Source: Pseudolabrys sp. (GTDB lineage: Bacteria; Pseudomonadota; Alphaproteobacteria; Rhizobiales; Xanthobacteraceae). Taken from it: DNA of 16,480 nucleotides. Below the pieces are notes generated by a model. It had not been told where the DNA came from, made no database searches, and saw only the letters and a program-made list of their open reading frames with translations. This document shows positions 1 through 6,060 of the stretch, piece after piece. Where the stretch lies: NCBI GenBank assembly GCA_019246455.1, contig JAFAQJ010000425.1:1-16480 (forward strand), written 5' to 3'. The first letter of the stretch is position 1. The number at the start of each line of letters is the position of its first letter. The translations under genes were made by a program, and so were the position numbers.

Positions 1-1
1 A

Positions 2-301
2 CTGTCAGCTTACAACGCCACCAAAGGCGCCGTGCACAATCTGACCAAGACGCTTGCGGTCGAGTTGGCGCCGGAGAAGATTCGCGTTTGCGCCATCGCG
101 CCAGTCGCTACCGATACGCCGCTGTTGCCGACGTTCCTCGGCCCCGCGCCGGGTATGCGTGAGAAGTTCGTCGCGACGGTACCGCTCGGCCGACTCGCCA
201 CCGCGCAGGATATTGCCGACACCGCGCTGTTTCTGGCGTCGGAGGAAGCGAAGTTCCTCACGGGCAACATCATGGAAGTTGACGGTGGGCGCTGCGTTTA
301 G
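2..301 (+). CDS. SDR family NAD(P)-dependent oxidoreductase, C-terminal part (5' end outside window)
   Basis: This is the last ~99 residues of a short-chain dehydrogenase/reductase, normally about 250 residues, so the Rossmann glycine motif and catalytic serine lie upstream of the window. The active-site Tyr and Lys are visible in YNATK near the left edge. A helix of the LTKTLAVELAP type follows, and then the usual end of SDRs, FLASEEAKFLTGNIMEVDGG. The segment after the IRV strand, which is normally NPG, reads APVATDTPLL; this resembles the SDR subgroup annotated as glucose 1-dehydrogenase or 3-oxoacyl-ACP reductase-like with a PVAGETPLL segment. The substrate cannot be told from this piece. 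It ends in TAG, 77 bases before the next gene on the same strand. The family call is firm; the specific reaction is unknown. Confidence 0.9.
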   Translation: MSAYNATKGAVHNLTKTLAVELAPEKIRVCAIAPVATDTPLLPTFLGPAPGMREKFVATVPLGRLATAQDIADTALFLASEEAKFLTGNIMEVDGGRCV

Positions 302-345
302 CCGCCGATCTATAAAAGTTTAAGCTTTATTAACCACCGAAGGCT

Positions 346-372
346 TTGAAAAATATTGGTTTTTGCTAATCT
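346..372 (+). promoter_or_regulatory. Candidate promoter for the gene at 379 (possibly leaderless)
   Basis: TTGAAA at 346-351 resembles a -35 box and TAATCT at 367-372 a -10 box, preceded by TG at 364-365 (extended -10). The spacer is only 15 bases, which is short, but the extended -10 could compensate. The region upstream (311-333) is AT-rich and contains the imperfect palindrome AAAGTTTAAGCTTT at 315-328. Transcription would start at or very near the A of the ATG at 379. This is pattern matching only, with no transcript data. Confidence 0.3.
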
Positions 373-378
373 GCCGGC

Positions 379-930
379 ATGGCCGAAAGCACGAAACCAA
401 CGTCTCCGTCCGATCCCCTGACACTCAAGGATGCCGTTCGCAGCGCGCGCATCGAAGCCGCCGAACGTACCGGCGTTGTCGTCGACATGCGCGACGCCGA
501 TGTCGCGCGGCTCGAGTTGCTCAACGAAGCGCTCGATCCGGTCTTCAAGGACGTTCCGGAAGGCATCGATCTGTTCGACCGCGGCATCAGCCGGGGCGAT
601 ACGCCGCGGCTGTGGCTCGATGTGGTCGCGCATGTCGCGATGGGGCGTGACAAGCGCATGTATCGTTTCGTGCAGGACACGCGTTATGGCCGCACCGTCA
701 TCGCCGAGTCGTATGAAATTCCGCCCATCGTCGCGGCGGTGACGCGCTACATCGCGCGCCGTCTGGTTGAGCGCGAGCGCGCGCTCGCCGAAGGACCGGG
801 CGAGACGTCGACTTCCAGCGCCACGACGATCAAGCGCCGCCGCCGCTGGGGAACGCTGCGCGCGTTCCTCCTTGGCCTTATCGTCGGTATCGCAGCGCTG
901 TTCGTGCTGGCGCTGATCAACACGCACTAA
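379..930 (+). CDS. Tail-anchored membrane protein of unknown function
   Basis: I do not recognise this 183-residue protein. Residues 1-150 look soluble and charged, with a mostly helical composition; a readable core runs from GIDLFDRGISRGDTPRLWLD (62-81) through RMYRFVQDTRYGR (93-105). A low-complexity Ser/Thr stretch (142-150) is followed by the basic cluster KRRRR at 152-156 and one hydrophobic segment at about 160-180, ending only three residues before the stop. By the positive-inside rule this predicts a cytoplasmic N-terminal domain anchored by its C-terminus. There is no Shine-Dalgarno sequence before the ATG and no better start nearby. Its TAA overlaps the stop of the convergent metallophosphoesterase gene. 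GC-rich third positions and codon use match the neighbours, so it is likely a real, lineage-conserved gene. No function is assigned. Confidence 0.8.
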   Translation: MAESTKPTSPSDPLTLKDAVRSARIEAAERTGVVVDMRDADVARLELLNEALDPVFKDVPEGIDLFDRGISRGDTPRLWLDVVAHVAMGRDKRMYRFVQDTRYGRTVIAESYEIPPIVAAVTRYIARRLVERERALAEGPGETSTSSATTIKRRRRWGTLRAFLLGLIVGIAALFVLALINTH

Positions 931-1808
931 CGCAGCGATCGCTCTTTCAGGGTCTTGATCGTGCCGTCCGGCGCGAGACCGCGCGTTTCCATTTCGCACG
1001 ACCACGCTCCCGGTTTGCCGTCGATCCGGAACAGATTGTAGGCGGCGCCGTCCTTTCCAGGACGCAAGATCGCCGACGCCGACGATATCCCCACGATCGG
1101 GACGGAGGTGCCGTCGGGACCGCTGGTCCAGTGGAAGGCATGTTCGTGATCGTGTCCGTGGATGATCAGTTCGGCGCCATGCTCGGCGATGACCGAAAGA
1201 AAAGGCACGGCATCGATCAGGCGCTTGTGGGCCGGCCCTTTGCTGATCGGCGGATGATGGATCAGCACGACGCGAAACAATCCCTCGTTGCCGTTCTGGT
1301 CGAGTGCGGCAGCGAACCGGTCGAGTTGGGACGCACCGAGCGCGCCGGTCGCCATGAAGGGCGGGGTCGGGATCCCGGTCGATAGGCCGATCAGAGCCAC
1401 ACCGTCGCGGCGGCGAACGAACGGAAAGCCGTGGTCGCCGCCATCGCCGCGCATGTAGTCGGCAAGCGTGGCCTGCATCGCCTCGAGCGAGCCGCGCACA
1501 TAGGCATCGTGATTGCCAGGAACGGCCGTGACGTCGCGCGGCTCACCAAGCCCGCTCAGCCATTGGCGGGCATGCGCGAATTCTGCCGGCAGGCCGATAT
1601 TGGCGAAATCGCCGGTCGCCGCGATGTGATCGGGTCTGGCCGCTTTGAGGTCGGCCACGATACGCTCGAGCAGCGCCGGGTCGTGGATGAAGCGCCGCTT
1701 GCGCTGCCAGTTGAGAAAGCCCGTCATCCGCTTGTTGGCCAGAGCCCGGATCGGAACGGGCGGCAGAGGGCCAAGATGGGCATCGGACAAATGCGCGAGC
1801 GTAAACAT
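927..1808 (-). CDS. Calcineurin-like metallophosphoesterase
   Basis: This predicted 293-residue soluble dimetal phosphoesterase carries the family's metal-ligand motifs in order: DAH at 9-11 (the DxH motif), GD at 66-67, GNHD at 98-101, HH at 184-185 and GHDH at 218-221. The family hydrolyses phosphomono- or diesters, often cyclic nucleotides, phospholipids or nucleotides; the substrate here cannot be read from sequence. The opening MFTLAHLSDAHLGPLP is the usual start of rhizobial members, so I start at the ATG at 1808. An in-frame ATG at 1817 is also possible. The frame stays open to 1928, but those extra residues would overlap the divergent Nudix gene and do not resemble the family. The TAG stop overlaps the TAA of the convergent gene at 930. 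Confidence 0.93.
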   Translation of the reverse strand: MFTLAHLSDAHLGPLPPVPIRALANKRMTGFLNWQRKRRFIHDPALLERIVADLKAARPDHIAATGDFANIGLPAEFAHARQWLSGLGEPRDVTAVPGNHDAYVRGSLEAMQATLADYMRGDGGDHGFPFVRRRDGVALIGLSTGIPTPPFMATGALGASQLDRFAAALDQNGNEGLFRVVLIHHPPISKGPAHKRLIDAVPFLSVIAEHGAELIIHGHDHEHAFHWTSGPDGTSVPIVGISSASAILRPGKDGAAYNLFRIDGKPGAWSCEMETRGLAPDGTIKTLKERSLR

Positions 1809-1888
1809 CGCGGCCATCTTGGCATAAAGCGGCCAAACCCCGGCGAAAAAGGCTGGCCCGGCGGCAGTCCGGGTGGCAAACAGCGGCC

Positions 1889-2374
1889 ATGCGTGCCTTA
1901 TCCGCGATCCGGATTGCCTGCGAGCCACTGCTGCGGCGAATTCTGCATTTCTATTGGCGGTTTTCGCGCGGCGCCACGCTCGGCACCCGCGCCGTCGTGA
2001 TCGATGCGCAGGGGCGGATTTTTCTGGTCAGACACAGCTATGTCGCGGGCTGGCATTTACCGGGCGGTGGCGTCGAAACCGGCGAGTCGATGATGGACGC
2101 GCTTGAGCGCGAGTTGCGCGAGGAGGGCCATATCGAGTTGACAGCACCGCCGGTTTTGCACGGCCTGTTTCACAATGCCGGCGTTTCGCGCCGCGACTAC
2201 GTCGCGCTCTATGTCGTGCGTGACTTTCGCCAGGATTCGTTGCCCAAGCCCAACTACGAAATTGTCGAGACCGGCTTCTTTACTCGCGATGCGCTGCCGG
2301 ACGGAACCACCAAAGCCACGCGCGCGCGTCTGGCTGAAATCTTCGATGGAACGCAGGTGTCGCCGCGCTGGTGA
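1889..2374 (+). CDS. Nudix hydrolase
   Basis: This 161-residue protein belongs to the Nudix family, which cleaves nucleoside diphosphates linked to another moiety using Mg2+ held by the Nudix box. The box spans residues 60-82: G60, five residues, E66, seven residues, then RELREEGHI. The metal-binding Glu residues of REL..EE are present (E75, E78, E79), but the glycine expected at position 81 is His, with Gly one place earlier. The loop YVAGWHLPGGG (51-61) and the downstream RRDYVALYVV strand are typical. An N-terminal extension (1-30), rich in Arg and aromatic residues, precedes the fold and could be a peripheral membrane or RNA contact. The ATG at 1889 has no clear Shine-Dalgarno sequence. 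The gene diverges from the metallophosphoesterase and its TGA abuts the stop of the convergent GST gene with no base between. The substrate is unknown. Confidence 0.9.
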   Translation: MRALSAIRIACEPLLRRILHFYWRFSRGATLGTRAVVIDAQGRIFLVRHSYVAGWHLPGGGVETGESMMDALERELREEGHIELTAPPVLHGLFHNAGVSRRDYVALYVVRDFRQDSLPKPNYEIVETGFFTRDALPDGTTKATRARLAEIFDGTQVSPRW

Positions 2375-3349
2375 CTACTTGAAACGACGGCGGTCGTGCG
2401 GCGCCGCGAAGTCGAGCTGCGGCCCGACTGGAACGATGCCGGTCGGGTTCACCTTCACCTGGCTCATGTAGTAGTGCCGCTTGATGTGATCGAGGCTGAC
2501 CGTCTCGGCTATGCCCGGCACCTGATAGAGGTCGCGTGTATAGTTCGACAGGTTCGGATATTCGTAGATGTGCCGCCAGTTGCACTTGAAGTGCCCGTAA
2601 TAGACGGCGTCGAACCGGATCAAGGTGCAGAATAAACGCCAGTCGGCTTCCGTGATGGCGTTGCCGACAAGATAGCGCTGCTTGCCGAGCCGCTGCTCGA
2701 TTTCGTCCAGCGCGTCGAACAGTCCGCGGAAAGCTTTTTCATAAGCCGCCTGAGTCGTCGCGAAGCCGGATCGATAAACCCCGTTGTTGATATTCGGATA
2801 GACGAGATCGTTGACGTGGTCGATCTCGGCGCGAAGCGCTTTGGGATAATAATCGGTCTTTTCGGTGGTGAAGGCATCGAACGCCGAGTTCAGCATCCGG
2901 ATGATTTCAGACGACTCGTTGCTGACGATTGTGCCGCGCTTCTTATCCCATAGCACAGGCACGCTGACGCGCCCGCTGTAGCGCGCCGCCGCCAGAAGAT
3001 AGATCTCGGACAGCTTGCTCTTGCCGTTGAGCTCATCGCCGGTCGAGCCTTCGTTCGTGTCGAAGGTCCAGCCATCGCGACCCATGTGCCAGGACACGAT
3101 CGACATCGAGACCACATTTTCAAGCTTTTTGAGCTTGCGGAAAATGACGGTGCGCGACGCCCAGGGGCAGGCGAGCGAGACATACAAGTGGTAGCGGCCA
3201 GCCTCTGCCGGAAAACCGCCCTCACCGGAAAGACCCGCGCTGCCGTCGGCCGTGACCCAATTGCGGAATTGCGCGTCCGGGCGGATGAAATGACCGTCCT
3301 TGGTGCGATCCTTATCGTCCTGCCATACGCCGTCGACTAAAAGTCCCAT
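2375..3349 (-). CDS. yqjG: Xi-class glutathione S-transferase (glutathionyl-hydroquinone reductase, YqjG/ECM4 type)
   Basis: This 324-residue protein matches the length and layout of glutathionyl-hydroquinone reductases, cytosolic enzymes that remove glutathione from glutathionyl-hydroquinones and so help detoxify quinones. The thioredoxin-fold active site is SLACPWASRT, with the catalytic Cys at 61, the CPWA form seen in this class rather than Ser or Tyr. Also visible are RDGWTF (91-96), VPVLWDKK (130-137), the glutathione-binding SNESSEII (143-150) and the class signature NNGVYRSGFA (188-197) opening the helical domain. The start is fixed by AAAGGAG at 3356-3362 on the minus strand, six bases before the ATG. 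It is transcribed divergently from the GNAT gene, with 119 bases between them, and its TAG abuts the Nudix stop. A single-gene transcript is likely. Confidence 0.94.
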   Translation of the reverse strand: MGLLVDGVWQDDKDRTKDGHFIRPDAQFRNWVTADGSAGLSGEGGFPAEAGRYHLYVSLACPWASRTVIFRKLKKLENVVSMSIVSWHMGRDGWTFDTNEGSTGDELNGKSKLSEIYLLAAARYSGRVSVPVLWDKKRGTIVSNESSEIIRMLNSAFDAFTTEKTDYYPKALRAEIDHVNDLVYPNINNGVYRSGFATTQAAYEKAFRGLFDALDEIEQRLGKQRYLVGNAITEADWRLFCTLIRFDAVYYGHFKCNWRHIYEYPNLSNYTRDLYQVPGIAETVSLDHIKRHYYMSQVKVNPTGIVPVGPQLDFAAPHDRRRFK

Positions 3350-3430
3350 GCCGCGCTCCTTTGCGCCCGAAATCTAGTCGTTCCTCAACGCGGTGAAACC
3401 CCCTTCGTTGCGCATATCGGCGGCGCGCAA

Positions 3431-3459
3431 TGGACCAGACTCAGGCGAAATGCTAATCG
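3431..3459 (+). promoter_or_regulatory. Candidate promoter for the GNAT gene (near-leaderless)
   Basis: TGGACC at 3431-3436 and TAATCG at 3454-3459 are separated by 17 bases, and TG at 3451-3452 makes an extended -10. The predicted start of transcription is around 3466, three bases before the ATG at 3469, which lacks a Shine-Dalgarno sequence. The element TGCTAATC is identical to that before the gene at 379. Pattern matching only. Confidence 0.3.
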
Positions 3460-3468
3460 CGCACGTCA

Positions 3469-3978
3469 ATGAGCGATCCTGCCTTCACAGTTCATGCGGA
3501 GACCGCGGCCGACGCCGAGGCGATCGAACGATTGCACGATCGCACCTTCGGACCCGGTCGTTACGCGCGTACGGCCTACCGCATTCGCGAGGGGCGCAAC
3601 CATTCGCTCGATCTGTCGTTCACGGCGCGGATCGGTACGCTGCTGGTTGGGTCAGTGCGTTTGACGCCGATCACGATCGGTCCGGCAAAGGCCATACTAC
3701 TAGGGCCGCTGACGGTCGAGCCGCCGTTTCGCGATCACGGCATTGGCCGCGCGTTGATCCAGCGCTCGCTCGAGAACGCGAAAGGCAAGGGCCACAAGCT
3801 CGTCGTCTTGGTCGGCGACGAGCCGTTTTACGGAAAGAACGGATTCAAGAAGATCCCGAAAGGCGACGTGACAATGCCGGGACCGGTCGATCCGGCGCGG
3901 CTTCTCGTGGCAGAGCTTGAGGGCGGCGCGGCGGCAGGCCTTAAGGGCGTGATCGCGCCCGACTGGGACGCGCCTTAA
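3469..3978 (+). CDS. GNAT family N-acetyltransferase (YhbS-like)
   Basis: This predicted 169-residue cytosolic acyltransferase would transfer an acetyl group from acetyl-CoA to an amine. The acetyl-CoA binding motif A is LGPLTVEPPFRDHGIGRALI (78-97), with the Q/RxxGxG/A pattern as R88-D-H-G-I-G-R. The preceding strand pair (TLLVGSVRLTPI, LLGPLTV) and the later YGKNGFKKIP (121-130) match the YhbS-like branch, where a YxxxGF segment follows strand 5. The acceptor substrate is unknown: it could be a small molecule, antibiotic-like amine or protein. The ATG at 3469 follows a TGCTAATC element and has no ribosome binding site. The TAA lies 4 bases from the stop of the convergent MoxR-operon gene. 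It is a stand-alone gene, with no functional link visible. Confidence 0.9.
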   Translation: MSDPAFTVHAETAADAEAIERLHDRTFGPGRYARTAYRIREGRNHSLDLSFTARIGTLLVGSVRLTPITIGPAKAILLGPLTVEPPFRDHGIGRALIQRSLENAKGKGHKLVVLVGDEPFYGKNGFKKIPKGDVTMPGPVDPARLLVAELEGGAAAGLKGVIAPDWDAP

Positions 3979-3982
3979 TTCG

Positions 3983-6049
3983 TCAGCGACCCTCGCGCGC
4001 CCACGTTGCGGCGAGCGACCCCAGCAGCAGCAACAATCCGATCATGCCGGCGAACAGCGGCAGCACGCCGATCCCGCGAACCACGCTGGCGTCGCGCATC
4101 TTGAGACCGATCCAGTCTTCCCCTTTGTAGGTCGTGCTGGTGCGCACCGCGACGGTACGCGGCACCGAGACGCCGCTGCCCTGATCGAGCCGCCGCGCGT
4201 CGCCGCCGGTCGCAGTTGCCAATGATTGGAGGACGTCGGTTGTCGACGTGACCTCGGCAAATTCGCGTGGATTGGCCGGACCCACATTCACCAGTGCATT
4301 GAGTTTGCCGTCGGTCGCGCGCCACAGGCCAAGCTCGTTCGCAGGCACAGCCGATTTCCACAGGCCCGGCTCGTCGGGCGACAGCGTCAGCGTGCGGCTG
4401 GCGCCGCTCGGCGACGTCAGCGTCACCTGGGCGACGTTATCGGCCATTGTCTGGCGTTCGACGACGAGCTCGCGGCCGCGCACGACGAGACGCAAGGCCT
4501 CTTCCTCGAGGTCGGGCTGCTTCATCAGCCAATGCGACAGGCGTCGCAGCAGATCGAGATGCGGTCCGCCGCCTTCGTAGCCCCGCGCCCACAGCCAAAT
4601 ATGGTCGGACAAGAGCAGCGCCACGCGGCCCTTGTCCTCGCGGCCCAGCACTAGAAGCGGCTTGCCGTCGGCCCCCGACATGACCGAGGTCCCCGTGTTC
4701 CGCTTGGTGTCGACGAGCCGAAACCATCGGCTCCAATGCGGCGGCGAAGTGTCGGAACCCTCGAGGCCGCGTGTCACGGGGTGGCGCTTGCCGGCTTCCG
4801 TGAGGTCCGCGCGGAAGGGAGCTTCGGTTAGATCTCCGCTTGGCTCTGCGGGCAAAATGGAGTCGAGTGGTGTTTTCCAGATGCTGGTCGGGGAAGCGTA
4901 ATCGGGCCCGGCGGCGACGAGGATCGCGCCACCGTCGCGCACGAAGTTCGCGATGTTGTCGAAATAGATCAGCGGCAGCACGCCCTGGCGCGCATAGCGA
5001 TCGAAGATGATCAGTTGGAATTCCGAGATCTTTTGCTGGAACAGCTCGCGGGTCGGGAAGGCGATCAGCGATAGCTCATTGATCGGCGTGCCGTCCTGCT
5101 TTTCCGGCGGGCGCAGAATGGTGAAGTGAACGAGGTCGACCGAGGCGTCGGACTTCAAGAGATTGCGCCAGGTGCGTTCACCGGCATGCGGCTCGCCTGA
5201 CACCAGAAGAACGCGCAGCTTGTCGCGCACACCGTCGATCGAAACGACGGCGCGATTATTGACGAGCGTGAGTTCGCCCTCGAGCGGCGAGGCCTCGATC
5301 TCGACGAAGTTCTGACCCGCATGGGGGATCTGGACGGCAATCGAATTGTCGGTCGCGACCGGCACCGTGCGTTTTTCCAGGACTTCACCGTCGCGGCGGA
5401 TCGTCACTTCGGCGCTGCCGGCTTGCGCGCCCTGATCCTCGACGCGGAAGCGGATAGTCTGCGTCTGGCCGACAATCCCGAACCGTGGCGCTGAGGTCAG
5501 TACGACGCGGCGATCGCGCTCATTCGAATGACCAGTAATCAAGGCATGCAGCGGAGCCGAGAAACCGAGCGCCGCGGGATCAGAAGGAACATCATGCACG
5601 CGCCCGTCGGTGATCATGATGGCGCCGGCGACGCGGTCCGGCGGCACGTCGGCGAGCGTCGACGACAGCGCCGAGAATAGCCGCGTGCCGTCGGTTTCGC
5701 CGTCGGCGCGGCTGGCTTCGGTGACGCGAACATCGAGATTGGGAATGCGCTTGAGCCGTTCGATCAAAGTTGCGCGCGCCGCTTCGGTTTGCTGATTACG
5801 ATCGCCGAAATCCTGGCTCGGACTTTTATCGACGATTACGGCAACTACCGACGGAATGGCGTCGCGATCCTCGCGGGTTAGCGAAGGATTGGCGAGCGCC
5901 AGAACGAGCAACGCAAAGGCGACCGAGCGCACGACCGCACCACGACTGCGCACGAACAGCAGGACGCCGGAGAGCGCGATTGCAAGCCCGAACGCGGTCC
6001 ACACCACATAGGACGGCACCAAAGGAGCAAATGCGATGCTGAGGTTCAC
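3983..6049 (-). CDS. Large membrane protein with VWA-like and glutamine-amidotransferase-like regions (last gene of MoxR operon)
   Basis: This 688-residue protein has two N-terminal membrane segments (about 15-33 and 41-54) and one C-terminal segment (about 661-682), with a large domain between them that probably faces the periplasm. Right after the second segment VVAVIVDKSPSQ gives a DxSxS pattern (74-78) like the metal site of von Willebrand factor A domains. An Ig-like stretch follows (about 180-270), then a class I amidotransferase-like fold (about 276-390) with RVLLVSGEPHAGERTW and FVRDGGAILVAAGPDYAS. There is no cysteine anywhere in the protein, so it cannot be a classical amidotransferase. 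The start is a GTG, 11 bases after the DUF4159 stop, with AGGAA upstream. Proteins of this layout follow moxR-DUF58-DUF4159 in rhizobia and are annotated only as membrane proteins. The role is inferred to be as partner of those three. Confidence 0.88.
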   Translation of the reverse strand: MNLSIAFAPLVPSYVVWTAFGLAIALSGVLLFVRSRGAVVRSVAFALLVLALANPSLTREDRDAIPSVVAVIVDKSPSQDFGDRNQQTEAARATLIERLKRIPNLDVRVTEASRADGETDGTRLFSALSSTLADVPPDRVAGAIMITDGRVHDVPSDPAALGFSAPLHALITGHSNERDRRVVLTSAPRFGIVGQTQTIRFRVEDQGAQAGSAEVTIRRDGEVLEKRTVPVATDNSIAVQIPHAGQNFVEIEASPLEGELTLVNNRAVVSIDGVRDKLRVLLVSGEPHAGERTWRNLLKSDASVDLVHFTILRPPEKQDGTPINELSLIAFPTRELFQQKISEFQLIIFDRYARQGVLPLIYFDNIANFVRDGGAILVAAGPDYASPTSIWKTPLDSILPAEPSGDLTEAPFRADLTEAGKRHPVTRGLEGSDTSPPHWSRWFRLVDTKRNTGTSVMSGADGKPLLVLGREDKGRVALLLSDHIWLWARGYEGGGPHLDLLRRLSHWLMKQPDLEEEALRLVVRGRELVVERQTMADNVAQVTLTSPSGASRTLTLSPDEPGLWKSAVPANELGLWRATDGKLNALVNVGPANPREFAEVTSTTDVLQSLATATGGDARRLDQGSGVSVPRTVAVRTSTTYKGEDWIGLKMRDASVVRGIGVLPLFAGMIGLLLLLGSLAATWAREGR

Positions 6050-6060
6050 GCGCCGTGTTC

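Noticed and set aside
315..328. AAAGTTTAAGCTTT palindrome as a terminator for the SDR gene
   Set aside because: The stem is short, AT-rich and imperfect, with no GC stem followed by a T run. It more likely belongs to the AT-rich promoter zone of the next gene.
310..1005. 231-residue open frame on the minus strand opposite the tail-anchored protein gene
   Set aside because: It would overlap the metallophosphoesterase 3' end out of frame and shows no domain. The plus-strand protein has a coherent domain-linker-anchor design and its stop coincides neatly with the neighbour.
1809..1928. N-terminal extension of the metallophosphoesterase to 1928
   Set aside because: It would overlap the divergent Nudix gene and add residues unlike the family before the canonical opening MFTLAHLSDAH.
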